NCBI RefSeq assembly: GCF_037201975.1
Contig: NZ_CP147520.1
Location: 2,108,001-2,172,000 of the forward strand
DNA from: Streptomyces sp. TG1A-60
GTDB lineage: Bacteria; Actinomycetota; Actinomycetes; Streptomycetales; Streptomycetaceae
Direction: 5' to 3'
DNA: 64,000 bases
Shown here: positions 1-9,724 of the stretch, one piece after another
Position numbering within the stretch: the first letter of the stretch is position 1
Layout: each line of letters begins with the position of its first letter
Made by a program: the position numbers and the translations under genes
The notes under the pieces: generated by a model
What the model was told of the DNA's origin: nothing
The model's input: the letters and a program-made list of their open reading frames with translations, nothing else
Database searches by the model: none

Positions 1-229
1 CGTCGAGGTCCACGCCGAAGCCCCGGAACGAACCGCGCGAGCCCTCCGGGTACCGCCCGTCCTGCCCGGCGGGGCCCACGACCACCAGCCGGTCGGGCCG
101 GGCGGCGGCGAGCACCCGGAGCGCGTCCGCACACGCTTCCCGTGCCGACTCCAGCTCGGGCGCGGCCCCCGCGGCGAGCTCGGGGACGAGCAGCGGAGGG
201 CAGGGGCAGACGGCGGCGGCTACAAGCAT
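1..229 (-). CDS. Class III extradiol dioxygenase-like protein, N-terminal part (cut by window edge)
   Basis: The reading frame opens at an ATG (minus strand, 229) with the peptide MLVAAAVCPCPPLLVPEL and continues through the window edge, so only the first 76 residues are visible. The early 'P-P-L-L-V-P-E' stretch followed by 'RPDRLVVVGPAGQDG' is typical of the actinobacterial proteins annotated as class III extradiol dioxygenase subunit B-like, which often sit beside miaB. True enzymes of that superfamily are ring-cleaving, non-heme iron dioxygenases, but the substrate of this subgroup is unknown to me. The metal ligands cannot be judged because most of the protein lies outside the window. 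It follows miaB in the same orientation with 145 bases between. Confidence 0.7.
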   Translation of the reverse strand, partial: MLVAAAVCPCPPLLVPELAAGAAPELESAREACADALRVLAAARPDRLVVVGPAGQDGRYPEGSRGSFRGFGVDLD

Positions 230-374
230 GATCCGCAGGGTAGCTCTTGCCGCCACCGGTGACAGTCGCGCCCTTCACGGCGTGCGGGGAACCGCGCGAA
301 CAACCCCCACGCACCCGCGGCCCGCGAACCACGGCAGCGACCGAGCTGGACCCGGTATCCGGGCCGGAGTCCGG

Positions 375-1907
375 TCAGTGGCCGCCACAGCCGCCGGTCG
401 CCGCCACCGGCAGCGGCTCCGGGACGCCGATCTTCGGCAGGCCGAGCAGGACGCCCGCCGGCTTGTCCGCCGGGGTCGCGTTGCGCTTCTCCCAGGCGTC
501 GCCCGCGCGCGTGCGGACGACGTCGAGGACCGTGCCCTCCGCGAGGAGGTGGTGCGGGGCGGCGTAGGTGATCGCGACGGTCACGACGTCACCGGGGCGG
601 ACTTCCCGGTCGGGCTTGGTGAAGTGCACGAGGCGGTTGTCGGGGGCGCGGCCGGAGAGGCGGTGGGTGGCGCCGTCCTTGCGGCCCTCGCCCGCGGCGA
701 CCATGAGCTCCAGGGTGCGGCCGACCTGCTTCTTGTTCTCCTCCCAGGAGATCTCCTCCTGAAGGGCGACGAGCCGCTCGTAGCGCTTCTGGACGACCTC
801 CTTGGGGATCTGGTTCTCCATGGTGGCCGCTGGCGTGCCGGGACGCTTGGAGTACTGGAAGGTGAACGCCTGTGTGAAGCGGGCCTCGCGCACCACGTGC
901 ATCGTCTGCTCGAAGTCCTCCTCGGTCTCGCCGGGGAAGCCCACGATGATGTCGGTGGTGATGGCCGCGTGCGGGATGGAGGCGCGGACCTTCTCGATGA
1001 TCCCCAGGTAGCGCTCCTGACGGTACGAGCGGCGCATGGCCTTGAGGATCGTGTCCGATCCGGACTGGAGCGGCATGTGCAACTGCGGCATCACGTTCGG
1101 TGTCTCCGCCATGGCCGCGATCACGTCGTCGGTGAAGTCGCGGGGGTGCGGGGAGGTGAAGCGGACCCGCTCCAGACCGTCGATCTTCCCGCAGGCCCGC
1201 AGCAGCTTGCTGAACGCCTCGCGGTCGCCGATGTCGCTGCCGTACGCGTTCACGTTCTGGCCGAGCAGGGTGATCTCGGAGACGCCCTCGGCGACCAGGG
1301 CCTCGATCTCGGCGAGGATATCGCCGGTGCGGCGGTCCTTCTCCTTGCCGCGCAGGGCCGGGACGATGCAGAAGGTGCAGGTGTTGTTGCAGCCGACGGA
1401 GATGGAGACCCAGGCCGCGTAGGCGCTCTCGCGGCGGGTCGGCAGCGTGGAGGGGAAGGCCTCCAGGGACTCGGCGATCTCGACCTGGGCCTCGTCCCGG
1501 ACGCGGGCGCGCTCCAGCAGGACGGGCAGCTTGCCGATGTTGTGCGTGCCGAAGACGACGTCCACCCAGGGCGCCTTCTTGACGATGGTGTCCCGGTCCT
1601 TCTGTGCCAGACAGCCGCCGACGGCGATCTGCATGCCCGGGCGGGCGGTCTTCATCGGGGCGAGCCGGCCAAGATTGCCGTAGAGGCGGTTGTCGGCGTT
1701 CTCGCGTACGGCGCAGGTGTTGAAGACGACGACATCGGCGTCGCCCTCACCGGCGCCCTCAGGCGCGCGCACATAGCCGGCCTCCTCCAGGAGACCGGAC
1801 AGCCGCTCGGAGTCGTGGACGTTCATTTGACATCCATAAGTCCGGACTTCGTAACTCTTGGATCCTTGGACGTCCACTGCCGGGCTCCGGTCGCTGCTGC
1901 TGGTCAT
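375..1907 (-). CDS. miaB: tRNA-2-methylthio-N6-dimethylallyladenosine synthase
   Basis: This 510-residue radical SAM methylthiotransferase adds a methylthio group to N6-isopentenyladenosine at position 37 of tRNAs that read codons starting with U. The N-terminal UPF0004 domain carries the three auxiliary-cluster cysteines in TYGCQMN (Cys26), FNTCAVREN and GGCLAQKD. The radical SAM cluster motif is CNNTCTFC, followed by [12 protein letters not shown], and a TRAM-like RNA-binding segment lies near the C-terminus. Length and motif order are normal for MiaB. Its paralogue RimO is also in this window (29869-31350), but MiaB is told apart by the sequence around the cluster motif and by the adjacent dioxygenase-like gene. 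The ATG at 1907 is the only start that keeps the whole N-terminal domain. Confidence 0.95.
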   Translation of the reverse strand: MTSSSDRSPAVDVQGSKSYEVRTYGCQMNVHDSERLSGLLEEAGYVRAPEGAGEGDADVVVFNTCAVRENADNRLYGNLGRLAPMKTARPGMQIAVGGCLAQKDRDTIVKKAPWVDVVFGTHNIGKLPVLLERARVRDEAQVEIAESLEAFPSTLPTRRESAYAAWVSISVGCNNTCTFCIVPALRGKEKDRRTGDILAEIEALVAEGVSEITLLGQNVNAYGSDIGDREAFSKLLRACGKIDGLERVRFTSPHPRDFTDDVIAAMAETPNVMPQLHMPLQSGSDTILKAMRRSYRQERYLGIIEKVRASIPHAAITTDIIVGFPGETEEDFEQTMHVVREARFTQAFTFQYSKRPGTPAATMENQIPKEVVQKRYERLVALQEEISWEENKKQVGRTLELMVAAGEGRKDGATHRLSGRAPDNRLVHFTKPDREVRPGDVVTVAITYAAPHHLLAEGTVLDVVRTRAGDAWEKRNATPADKPAGVLLGLPKIGVPEPLPVAATGGCGGH

Positions 1908-1911
1908 GGGT

Positions 1912-2146
1912 CTAGGGTAGGCGTTCCCGGAAGGAGCTCGGCCCGGCGTTCCCCCGGCACCCGCCCTGCCTCACGGGCTTCCTCACGGTGACGTCGAACT
2001 CGATCAGCTCGGGGGCGTTGTCGAAACTCCGCGCCGCGTTCCGGGTCGCCGACCAGCCGTTGCGTCCGGGCCCGGACGATGTGCCCCTTGTCGGTCACGG
2101 CGCAGGGCCCACTCAGTGGGGCGGCGCTCCGCACGTCGCCGAGCAT
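1912..2146 (-). pseudogene. Possible frameshifted small gene upstream of miaB
   Basis: On the minus strand a frame starting MLGDVRSAAPLSG and running through VTDKGHIVRARTQRLVGDP looks protein-like, then becomes Arg-rich after a TTT run. Dropping one T near 2030 gives AEFDNAPELIEFDVTVRKP and a stop at 1912-1914, which reads more like real coding sequence than the uncorrected frame. I do not recognise the product. The remaining stretch up to the mazG-like stop (about 2147-2525) holds no convincing gene; a 34-codon frame ending near 2390 is too short to support. Confidence 0.25.
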
Positions 2147-2525
2147 GAGCGTCCTCAGCAGGCGCCGCGGGACGAGAGGTCCGGCCCGGCGGCCTCCGTC
2201 CTGTCATCGTCTCCGTCGGCAAGAAGGGGGATGAAGGCCATGAGAGGACATGGAGGCACCCCCCGGAAATCACTCCCTACCGTGGTGATCCCGACGCCGG
2301 TCGACCTGATCCCGCCGGCCTCGCTCAGGCCGTCGAGCCGGTCCAAGGCCCTGCGCGCGCGTGACCGCAACCGAGGGGCCGGCGCCTCACCCGGTCCCGG
2401 GTTCGGAGTGCTTCTCCGGGACGGCGACGCCGAGAACGACTGGACTCGCTGACTTCGAGCGCTGGTCGCGCCGGCGCAAGAGGGTCCGCATGAGGTCCTG
2501 CCCGTCCGGCGACCGGCCCGGTGCG

Positions 2526-2921
2526 TCAGCCGCTCCAGCCCTGCTGTCGCAGCACCGCCGACACGTCGGGCGCCCGGTAGTGGTCGCCCTTGAGTACCTT
2601 GCCGTCGGGCCGGCGGGCGACCCGGCCGTCGGGGCCCAGCTTGGTCATGTTGGAGCGGTGGATCTCGGCGATCACGGCGTCCAGGTCGATGCCGTGGACG
2701 AGAGCGGTGCCGTACGCCACGTACACGACGTCGGCCAGTTCGTGGGCCAGCCGGTCGAGCGGGCCGTAGACCGCCACCTCGGCGACCTCGGCGGCCTCCT
2801 CGGCCAGCAGTTCTCCGCGGTGGGCGGCCAGCTCGGGTGAGACCTCGGTGGGCGTGGTGCGGGCGTCGAGGTCGAGGGCCCGGTGGAACTCGCGGACCAA
2901 GCGGGCGGGAGAGGAGCTCAT
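2526..2921 (-). CDS. MazG-like nucleotide pyrophosphohydrolase
   Basis: A 131-residue all-alpha NTP pyrophosphatase of the MazG/HisE-like superfamily, which hydrolyses nucleoside triphosphates (often non-canonical ones) to monophosphate and pyrophosphate. The metal-binding pattern is visible as GELLAEEAAEVAEV (E-E-x-x-E type) followed about 20 residues later by HELADVVYV (E-x-x-D). Length fits the single-domain family rather than full MazG, which has two domains. A C-terminal tail, GKVLKGDHYRAPD, is usual in the actinobacterial members. The gene is monocistronic by appearance, divergent from the amidase gene to the right. Substrate cannot be inferred from sequence. Confidence 0.85.
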   Translation of the reverse strand: MSSSPARLVREFHRALDLDARTTPTEVSPELAAHRGELLAEEAAEVAEVAVYGPLDRLAHELADVVYVAYGTALVHGIDLDAVIAEIHRSNMTKLGPDGRVARRPDGKVLKGDHYRAPDVSAVLRQQGWSG

Positions 2922-3116
2922 CCGCCGACCCTACCGACCCACCACCGGCACCTCGGCAGGCCCGTCCGTTCCTACGCCCCTGTCGTCCCAACTCCGTTCA
3001 CTCCAAGGTCTTCTGATGCCGCATCAGTAGCAGGGGGGCGCTGCCGAAGGCTCTGACGCGACTCCGTACTCTCCTTTGAGTCTTCAAGTACCCCCCTGAA
3101 CGATTGAGGACCGACA

Positions 3117-4253
3117 ATGAGTGTTCCCCCCACCTCCCCCGCCCACCGGGCCAAGACCCGCGTGGCCCGTCGCAGCCTGATCGGCGCCGCCGGCGCGGTC
3201 GCGGCCGGTGCCGTGATCACGCCGACCGTGATGGCCACGACCAACGACTCCAAGACCGCGGACACCGGCTCGGAGGACGCCAAGGCCGGTACCACCACCG
3301 AGACCTTCCCGAAGACCCGCAGCGAGGCCGCCACCGGCGAGGCCGCCGTCGCTACGGCCTTTCCCATCGGCTACCTGGGGGTCCGCTGGGGCGGCACCGA
3401 CGAGACCACCGGCGGCGCCGTCCGGCTGCGGGACACCGACGGCGGCCAGGGCGCCTGGCGGTCGCTCGGTGACGGCGGCTGCTCGGTGGCCAACGGCGGC
3501 TGCGTACTGCTCGTGGCCGACCAGGCCGCCGGCTACGAACTGAAGGCACCCGACGGGGCCACCGGACTGCGCTCCCTGGCGCTCGACACCCAGCACGGCC
3601 CCGGCCGGAAGGTCCCCGTGCCGTCCGACCCGACCCGCGTCCGCGGTGTCCGGTACCTCTCCCGGGCGGCCTGGGGCGCCGACGAGTCGCTACGGTTCAA
3701 AGCGGACGGCTCGGAGAACTCGCCGACCGCGTTCTACCCGTTCCAGACCATCACCGTGCACCACACGGCCATGGCCAACGACGACCCGGACCCGGCCGCC
3801 ACCGTCCGTGCGATCTACCAGTTGCACGCCGTCACCAACGACTGGGGCGACATCGGCTACCACTTCCTCATCGACGAGGAGGGCCGCATCTACGAGGGCC
3901 GCTACTCCGGTGACGACGGCCTGCCCGCGCACGACGCCGAGGGCAAGGTGGTGACCGGCTTCCACGTCGGCGGCTTCAACTCCGGGAACCTCGGCATCGC
4001 ACTGCTGGGCACCTTCACCGAGCGGGGCCCGAAGGAGGCGGCCCGCCAGGCCCTCACCCGGCTGGTGAAGGTGCTCGTGCGACACCACGGCGTCGACCCG
4101 CAGGCCCGCGTGACGTACACGAACCCGGTCAACGGCACGCAGAAGGAGGTCGCGGAGATCAGCGGTCACCGGGACTGGATGGCCACCGAGTGCCCGGGCG
4201 AGGTCATGTACCAGGAGCTGGACCGCCTCCGCACGGCCGTGGCCGGGCGCTGA
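3117..4253 (+). CDS. Secreted peptidoglycan recognition protein / N-acetylmuramoyl-L-alanine amidase
   Basis: A 378-residue exported amidase predicted to cut the bond between N-acetylmuramic acid and the stem peptide of peptidoglycan. The N-terminus has a twin-arginine type signal (KTRVARRSLIGAAG, then an Ala/Val-rich core), so Tat export is likely. The C-terminal PGRP/amidase-2 domain starts at about residue 180 with RAAWGADES. It shows the zinc-site histidine in ITVHHTAM, then YHFLIDEEGRIYEGR, NLGIALLGTF, and ISGHRDWMATECPG with the second histidine and the cysteine ligand. The middle region (about 75-160) is a spacer found in Streptomyces homologues. The gene stands alone, with a strong hairpin just downstream. 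Confidence 0.92.
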   Translation: MSVPPTSPAHRAKTRVARRSLIGAAGAVAAGAVITPTVMATTNDSKTADTGSEDAKAGTTTETFPKTRSEAATGEAAVATAFPIGYLGVRWGGTDETTGGAVRLRDTDGGQGAWRSLGDGGCSVANGGCVLLVADQAAGYELKAPDGATGLRSLALDTQHGPGRKVPVPSDPTRVRGVRYLSRAAWGADESLRFKADGSENSPTAFYPFQTITVHHTAMANDDPDPAATVRAIYQLHAVTNDWGDIGYHFLIDEEGRIYEGRYSGDDGLPAHDAEGKVVTGFHVGGFNSGNLGIALLGTFTERGPKEAARQALTRLVKVLVRHHGVDPQARVTYTNPVNGTQKEVAEISGHRDWMATECPGEVMYQELDRLRTAVAGR

Positions 4254-4271
4254 CCCCGGCTCCGTCTCGCG

Positions 4272-4304
4272 GCTGCCGGGCCCGTCGAGCGCGGGCCCGG
4301 CAGC
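4272..4304 (+). terminator. Hairpin terminator after the amidase gene
   Basis: A perfect 13-bp stem (GCTGCCGGGCCCG paired with its complement) with a 7-base loop lies 18 bases after the amidase stop codon. There is no T-run, as is common for Streptomyces terminators. Confidence 0.75.
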
Positions 4305-4419
4305 GGGTGTGACCACCGCCGGGCGCGGTCCCGCCACGGAGGCCGCCCCGATGTCACGAGCCGGCACCGGATGGGTCCGACCCTGGTCGCCCGCCGGGTG
4401 ACCTGGCAGGATCTCGCGC

Positions 4420-5418
4420 ATGGTCCAGGCACTCCCCCGCATCGGCAGGCGGCACGCACTCCTGGGCTCGATGGCTTCGCTGGTGGTCCTCGGGCTGCTG
4501 GCGTGGTGGCTGTGGCCGCGCGAGGAGTCGCCGAGCGGGGCGATCACCCTCACCACGGGAGCCGAACGGGGCGTCTACCAGGAGTACGGCAACCGGCTGC
4601 GCAACGCGATCTCCGGCGACATGCCGGGCCTGCGGGTCCAGCTGATGCCCAGCAACGGGTCCCAGACGAACGTCCGCCGTGTGGCCACCGGGAAGGCCGA
4701 CTTCGCCATCGCCCAGGCCGACGCCGTGCAGACGTACATCGACGAGGGTCGGCCCGGCGCCGACAAGCTGTGCGGCGTCGCACGGCTGTACGACGACTAC
4801 ATCCAGCTGGTCGTCCCCGCCGACTCGACCGTCCAGAGCGTCTCGGAACTGAAGGGCAAGCGGGTCGCCGTCGGACCCGAGGGCTCCGGCGTACGGCTGA
4901 TAGCGGAACGTCTGCTGGCGGCGGACGGCCTGGACATCGACAAGGACATCGACGCGCGGCGGGACACCATCGGGACGAGCCCCGACGAACTCCGCACCGG
5001 CGAGATAGACGCCTTCTTCTGGTCGGGCGGACTGCCCACGAAGGGCCTGAGCGACCTCGCGGTCAAGGAGAAGTACGAGTTCCGGTTCGTCCCGATCCGC
5101 AGCGACCTGGTGACGAAACTGCACGACCAGGGCGGGGTCTTCAGCCACTACCGGACGTCCGTGATGCCTGCCGACGCCTACCCGACCATTCTGACGAACC
5201 CCGTGCCCACCCTTACCGTGGCGAACCTGCTCATCACCCGCGAGGACGTGGACCCCCGGCTCACCGAGTGGCTGACCCGCGTCGTCCTCAAGAGCCGGGA
5301 CAACATCGGCCAGCACGTCCACGCGGCCCAGGTGGTGGACCTGCGCACCGCCATCTACACGGACCCGCTGCCGCTGCACGAGGGCGCGGGGGCGTACTAC
5401 CGGTCGGTGAAGCCGTAA
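4420..5418 (+). CDS. TAXI family solute-binding protein (TRAP-type)
   Basis: A 332-residue extracytoplasmic binding protein of the TAXI family. It begins with a membrane anchor or uncleaved signal (about residues 12-31, hydrophobic and ending LLAWWLWPREE). The mature part opens with ITLTTGAERGVYQEYGNRL and contains VRRVATGKADFAIAQADA and GPEGSGVRLIAERLL, all hallmarks of the family fold. TAXI proteins usually deliver ligands to a TRAP membrane subunit, but no TRAP permease gene is next to it, so it may work as an orphan or have a sensory role. It faces the gluK kinase gene tail-to-tail. The nearby sensor pair is often seen with it in Streptomyces, but a functional link is only inference. Confidence 0.85.
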   Translation: MVQALPRIGRRHALLGSMASLVVLGLLAWWLWPREESPSGAITLTTGAERGVYQEYGNRLRNAISGDMPGLRVQLMPSNGSQTNVRRVATGKADFAIAQADAVQTYIDEGRPGADKLCGVARLYDDYIQLVVPADSTVQSVSELKGKRVAVGPEGSGVRLIAERLLAADGLDIDKDIDARRDTIGTSPDELRTGEIDAFFWSGGLPTKGLSDLAVKEKYEFRFVPIRSDLVTKLHDQGGVFSHYRTSVMPADAYPTILTNPVPTLTVANLLITREDVDPRLTEWLTRVVLKSRDNIGQHVHAAQVVDLRTAIYTDPLPLHEGAGAYYRSVKP

Positions 5419-5510
5419 CCGGCCGTTTCCCGCGGCGGGGGCCCGGCCCCGCTAGGCCCCCCGTGAGCCCCTGTGCCCCGCCCGGCCTCGCACAGACCGG
5501 CAAACGCGTC

Positions 5511-6923
5511 TCAGGCCGGCGGACGCGTCCTCGGCACCGACACCGTCACCCGCAGCCCGTGCGGCTTGTGGTGGGCGTACGAGATGGAACCGCCGCCCGC
5601 CACGATCAGCGCCCGGGAGATGGAGAGCCCGAGGCCCGAGCCCTTGATGTTCTGGTGCGCTGTGCTGCGCCAGAAGCGGTCGCCGACGCGCTCCAGTTCC
5701 TCGTCGCTGAGGCCTGGCCCGCCGTCGGTGACCACCACCGTGCAGGCTTCGCCGTTCGAGGCGACCCGGACCTCGACGGTCTCCCCGGCGGGCGTGAACT
5801 TCAGCGCGTTGTCGATCACCGCGTCCAGGGCGCTGGACAGGGCGACGGGGTCGGCCCAGGCGGTGGTGGCCGGGCAGGTGCCGACCAGTCGTACGCCCTT
5901 GTCGTCGGCGAGCGGCGACCAGGAGGCGACCCGCTCGGCGGCCAGCTCGCCCACGTCGGTGAGCCGCAGATCGGCCTCGGCGTGCTCGGCGAGTGCCAGG
6001 TCGAGCAGGTCGTCGAGGACACGGGCGAGGCGCTTCCCCTCGGTGCGGACGGAGGCGATCTCCTCGTTGTCCTCGGGCAGTTCGAGGGCGAGCAGCTCGA
6101 TGCGCAGCAGCAACGCGGCCAGCGGGTTGCGCAGTTGGTGCGAGGCATCGGCGACGAAGGCGCGCTGCTGCTCCAGGACGTCCTCGACGTTGTCGGCCAT
6201 CTCGTTGAACGACCCGGCCAGGCGCCTCAGTTCCGGCGGTCCGCCGGCCACCGCGACCCGCGACTTCAGGCGTCCGGAGGCGATGGCGTGGGTGGTGACG
6301 TCGAGGACCCGTACGGGCTTGAGGACCCACCCCGTCAGACGCAGCGCGGCGCCGACGGCGAGGAGCATCGCGGCGATCTCGCCCGCGCCGATGATCAGCC
6401 AGCCGCGCAGGATCTTCGAGCGCATCTGATCCGTGGGCGAGTCGGTGACTACGGCGGCGACGACGTCACCGTCGTGGATGACCGGGGATGCCACGACCAG
6501 ACGGCCGTCCTGCCAGGGCCACACCTGCTTCGGGTCGTGCGGGCGGCGCCCCAGCAGCGCCTCGTCGAAGGCGGCGAGGCCCTCTCCCTCGGTGGGCACA
6601 CCCCACTCGTAGGGGGCGTTGGCCATGGGGGCCCGGCCGTCCTCGCGGTAGAAGACGCCGGCCTTGATGCCGTACACGTTGTAATACTGGTCCAGCTCCC
6701 GCTGCAGGGTCTCGCGGCGGCCGTCCGTGGTGTCGACCCGGGATCCGCTGGGGCGTTCGGTGACGAACTGGGCGAGGGCCGCGAAGCGCGCCGTGTCGTC
6801 GATGCGGTCGACGACCACCTCCTGTTGCCGCGCCGCCGCGAGGCTCACCGCCAGTGGGATGCCGAGTGCCAGCAGCACGGCGGCCATCAGGACGATGAGC
6901 AGCGGAAGAAGACGAGTGCGCAC
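5511..6923 (-). CDS. gluK: Sensor histidine kinase of the glutamate-responsive pair
   Basis: A 470-residue membrane sensor kinase. Two hydrophobic helices (about residues 7-29 and 177-200) flank an extracellular sensor segment. A HAMP linker, a HisKA helix with the phospho-acceptor histidine in ADASHQLRNP (about residue 262), and an HATPase domain with N-box and G-box ([23 protein letters not shown]) follow. It lies 9 bases downstream of the response regulator gene in the same direction, so the two form an operon. Position, divergent to gluABCD, matches the GluR-GluK system described in S. coelicolor, which controls glutamate uptake. The name is taken from that synteny; ligand sensing is not visible in the sequence. 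Confidence 0.85.
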   Translation of the reverse strand: MRTRLLPLLIVLMAAVLLALGIPLAVSLAAARQQEVVVDRIDDTARFAALAQFVTERPSGSRVDTTDGRRETLQRELDQYYNVYGIKAGVFYREDGRAPMANAPYEWGVPTEGEGLAAFDEALLGRRPHDPKQVWPWQDGRLVVASPVIHDGDVVAAVVTDSPTDQMRSKILRGWLIIGAGEIAAMLLAVGAALRLTGWVLKPVRVLDVTTHAIASGRLKSRVAVAGGPPELRRLAGSFNEMADNVEDVLEQQRAFVADASHQLRNPLAALLLRIELLALELPEDNEEIASVRTEGKRLARVLDDLLDLALAEHAEADLRLTDVGELAAERVASWSPLADDKGVRLVGTCPATTAWADPVALSSALDAVIDNALKFTPAGETVEVRVASNGEACTVVVTDGGPGLSDEELERVGDRFWRSTAHQNIKGSGLGLSISRALIVAGGGSISYAHHKPHGLRVTVSVPRTRPPA

Positions 6924-6932
6924 GCGGGCACG

Positions 6933-7619
6933 CTACGGCGTCGGGGAGACCAACCGGTAGCCGACCCCGCGCACCGTCTCGATCAGGGCGGGCATCCGCA
7001 GCTTGGACCGCAGGGAGGCGACATGCACCTCGAGGGTGCGCCCGGTCCCTTCCCAACTGGTCCGCCACACCTCGCTGATGATCTGTTCCCGGCGGAACAC
7101 CACCCCGGGCCGCTGGGCCAGCAGCGCGAGCAGATCGAACTCCTTGCGGGTCAGCTGGACGACCGATCCGTCCACGCTGACCTGGCGGGTGGGCAGCTCG
7201 ATGAGCACGGACCCGAGGCGCAGCCCGGTGTCGCCGGGCGCCGCGGCCCCGTCGGGGGCCCGACGGCGGGCGACGGCGTGGATCCGGGCGAGCAGCTCGC
7301 CGGTGTCGTACGGCTTGACCACGTAGTCGTCGGCGCCGAGGTTGAGGCCGTGGATCCGGGAACGTACGTCGGCGCGGGCCGTCACCATGATCACCGGGGT
7401 GCTGGTGCGCTTGCGGATCTTGCCGCAGACCTCGTATCCGTCCTGGTCGGGCAGGCCGAGATCGAGCAGGACGACCCCGAAGCCGTTCCCCTCCGGGACG
7501 AGCGCCTGGAGCGCCTCCTCGCCGCTGCGGGCGTGCGTGACGGCGAAGCCGTGCCGGGCCAGGACCGCGGACAGGGCAGCGGCGACGTGGTTGTCGTCCT
7601 CGACGAGGAGCAGCCTCAT
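6933..7619 (-). CDS. gluR: OmpR/PhoB-type response regulator paired with gluK
   Basis: A 228-residue response regulator. The receiver domain begins MRLLLVEDDNHVAAAL, with the phospho-acceptor aspartate in VVLLDLGLPDQDG and the conserved lysine in DDYVVKPYDTGEL. The C-terminal winged-helix domain ends RTLEVHVASLRSKL and GVGYRLV. I chose the ATG at 7619 because the receiver fold starts there; an upstream ATG at 7646 would add nine non-conserved residues. It is co-transcribed with gluK and divergent from gluA across a 320-base intergenic region, the likely place for its operator. Confidence 0.87.
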   Translation of the reverse strand: MRLLLVEDDNHVAAALSAVLARHGFAVTHARSGEEALQALVPEGNGFGVVLLDLGLPDQDGYEVCGKIRKRTSTPVIMVTARADVRSRIHGLNLGADDYVVKPYDTGELLARIHAVARRRAPDGAAAPGDTGLRLGSVLIELPTRQVSVDGSVVQLTRKEFDLLALLAQRPGVVFRREQIISEVWRTSWEGTGRTLEVHVASLRSKLRMPALIETVRGVGYRLVSPTP

Positions 7620-7938
7620 TCCGGCCCCTTCCGGTTCGGTGCGCATCACGTTTCGGTCATGTGTACGTCTCGGCTGGCACACATTACGCGGACGCGCACC
7701 TCGGGCACGCGCGCGTGGACCCCTTCGCAGTGACACTGATGAGTGAGGACGCCGTCAAGGCCGTACGGGTTCCGCGGGGGTTCCGTTACCCAGCCGAAAC
7801 GCCCCGCCGAGCCCCGCTACGGGCAGTGCCCGCCCAGCTACCAGATCGTTATGCTCAAACTTCCCTCAGATGTAATGACGCTGGTCGTCGGGGGTCACTA
7901 CTGTCCTCCGAAACCGAGGAGGACGGAGCCAGAAAGCG
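7620..7938. promoter_or_regulatory. Divergent intergenic region between gluR and gluA
   Basis: This 319-base gap separates the divergently read gluR-gluK and gluABCD units, so it must hold both promoters and probably the GluR operator. I could not pick out a convincing inverted repeat or -35/-10 pair by eye. An A/T-richer stretch about 7845-7880 is the likeliest core promoter zone for gluA. Confidence 0.5.
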
Positions 7939-8715
7939 ATGACCGAAGTTTCGGTGGTCAAGGACGCGGTGCCCGCGGCCGACGACCTGGTCGTCCTGAA
8001 GAGCGTCAACAAGCACTTCGGCGCGTTGCACGTGCTCCAGGACATCGATCTGACGATCACCAGGGGCGAGGTCGTCGTGGTGATCGGACCCTCCGGGTCC
8101 GGTAAGTCCACTCTGTGCCGCACCATCAACCGGCTGGAGTCGATCGACTCCGGCGACATCCTGATCGACGGCAGGCCGCTGCCCGCCGAGGGCAAGGCGC
8201 TCGCCCGGCTGCGCGCCGACGTCGGCATGGTGTTCCAGTCGTTCAATCTCTTCGCGCACAAGACCGTGCTCGAGAACGTGATGCTGGGGCAACTCAAGGT
8301 CCGCAGGGCCGACAAGAAGAAGGCCGAGGAGAAGGCCCGGAGCCTGCTGGACCGGGTCGGTGTGAGCACCCAGGCGGACAAGTACCCCGCGCAGCTCTCG
8401 GGCGGTCAGCAGCAGCGTGTCGCGATCGCGCGGGCACTGGCCATGGACCCCAAGGTCATGCTCTTCGACGAGCCGACCTCGGCACTCGACCCCGAGATGA
8501 TCAACGAGGTCCTGGAAGTCATGCAGCAGCTCGCCCGGGAGGGCATGACCATGGTCGTGGTCACCCACGAGATGGGCTTCGCCCGTTCTGCCGCCAACAG
8601 GGTGGTGTTCATGGCGGACGGCCGCATCGTCGAAGAGGCGGTGCCGGACCAGTTCTTCAGCAACCCCCGCAGCGACCGGGCCAAGGACTTCCTGTCGAAG
8701 ATCCTGCACCACTGA
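7939..8715 (+). CDS. gluA: Glutamate ABC transporter, ATP-binding protein
   Basis: A 258-residue ATPase of the polar amino acid transport family that powers glutamate import through GluC/GluD. Walker A is GPSGSGKST, the Q-loop lies in [14 protein letters not shown], the signature is [15 protein letters not shown], and Walker B is [14 protein letters not shown], with the H-loop in VVTHEMGFA. The first about 15 residues are a short extension before the nucleotide-binding core. It is the first gene of a four-gene operon; gluB starts 82 bases downstream. Streptomyces and Corynebacterium homologues carry the same gene order. Confidence 0.95.
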   Translation: MTEVSVVKDAVPAADDLVVLKSVNKHFGALHVLQDIDLTITRGEVVVVIGPSGSGKSTLCRTINRLESIDSGDILIDGRPLPAEGKALARLRADVGMVFQSFNLFAHKTVLENVMLGQLKVRRADKKKAEEKARSLLDRVGVSTQADKYPAQLSGGQQQRVAIARALAMDPKVMLFDEPTSALDPEMINEVLEVMQQLAREGMTMVVVTHEMGFARSAANRVVFMADGRIVEEAVPDQFFSNPRSDRAKDFLSKILHH

Positions 8716-8797
8716 CGGCCCTGCCGAACCCCGCTTTCGGCACCGGCACCCACCCCGTGACGGTCCGCATCTCTTCACCAGTCAAAGGATGTTCACC

Positions 8798-9646
8798 ATG
8801 AAGCTTCGCAAGGTCTCCGCCGCAGCGGCCACGGCCCTCGTCCTCGCCCTCACGGCCACCGCTTGCGGCGGTGACGACAGCAGCGGCAACGAGAGCGGGT
8901 CGGACTCGGGCTCCAGCGAGAAGATCACGATCGGCATCAAGTTCGACCAGCCGGGCATCGGCCAGAAGACCGCCGACGGCGACTACGCGGGCTTCGATGT
9001 CGACGTCGCGACGTACGTCGCCAAGGAGCTCGGCTACGACGAGAACCAGATCGAGTGGCGAGAAGCCAAGAGCGCCGACCGCGAGACGATGCTCGAGCGC
9101 GGTGACGTGGACTTCATCGCCGCCTCGTACTCGATCAACGACGAGCGCGAGAAGAAGGTCGACTTCGCCGGCCCGTACCTCCTCGCCCACCAGGACATCC
9201 TGATCCGTGCCGACGACAACTCGATCACGAAGCCGGAGGACCTGAACGAGAAGAACCTCTGCTCGGTCGCCGGCTCGACATCGGCGCAGAACGTCAAGGA
9301 CAAGATCGCCCCGAAGGCCAACCTGCAGACGTACGGCGGCTACTCGGAGTGCCTGACCGGCCTGGAGAACGAGGCCGTCGACGCGCTGACCACCGACGAC
9401 TCCATCCTCGCCGGGTACGCGGCGCAGGAGCAGTTCAAGGGCAAGTTCAAGCTCGCCGGCTTCAAGATGAGCAACGAGAACTACGGGATCGGCGTCAAGG
9501 AGGGCAGCGACCTCAAGGCCAAGATCAACAGTGCCCTGGAGAAGATGGTGTCCGACAACTCCTGGGACGAGGCCGTGAAGGCCAACTTCGGTCCGGCGAA
9601 CTACAAGAACGAGCCCGCGCCGAAGATCGGCAACATCGTCAAGTGA
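8798..9646 (+). CDS. gluB: Glutamate-binding lipoprotein of the ABC transporter
   Basis: A 282-residue family 3 solute-binding lipoprotein that captures glutamate at the outer face of the membrane. The start MKLRKVSAAAATALVL leads into a lipobox-like TATACGGD, whose cysteine would be lipidated. The mature protein shows ITIGIKFDQPGIG, GFDVDVATYVAKELGY and the typical DFIAASYSI region. The ATG at 8798 is preferred because AAAGGA sits at 8784-8789, eight bases upstream; an in-frame ATG at 8789 overlaps that ribosome binding site and would add only three residues. It is placed between the ATPase and the two permease genes. Confidence 0.94.
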   Translation: MKLRKVSAAAATALVLALTATACGGDDSSGNESGSDSGSSEKITIGIKFDQPGIGQKTADGDYAGFDVDVATYVAKELGYDENQIEWREAKSADRETMLERGDVDFIAASYSINDEREKKVDFAGPYLLAHQDILIRADDNSITKPEDLNEKNLCSVAGSTSAQNVKDKIAPKANLQTYGGYSECLTGLENEAVDALTTDDSILAGYAAQEQFKGKFKLAGFKMSNENYGIGVKEGSDLKAKINSALEKMVSDNSWDEAVKANFGPANYKNEPAPKIGNIVK

Positions 9647-9724
9647 GGCAGGGCGACAGGGTAGGCGCGCCGCTCTCCGTGGCGGCGTGCCGCGCCCTGC
9701 CCATACGCGGAAGCGCGGGAGACA

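Noticed and set aside
4371..7733. Very long open frame (1120 codons) on the plus strand opposite gluK/gluR
   Set aside because: It is antisense to two well-supported genes, has no domain pattern, and reflects high GC at third positions.
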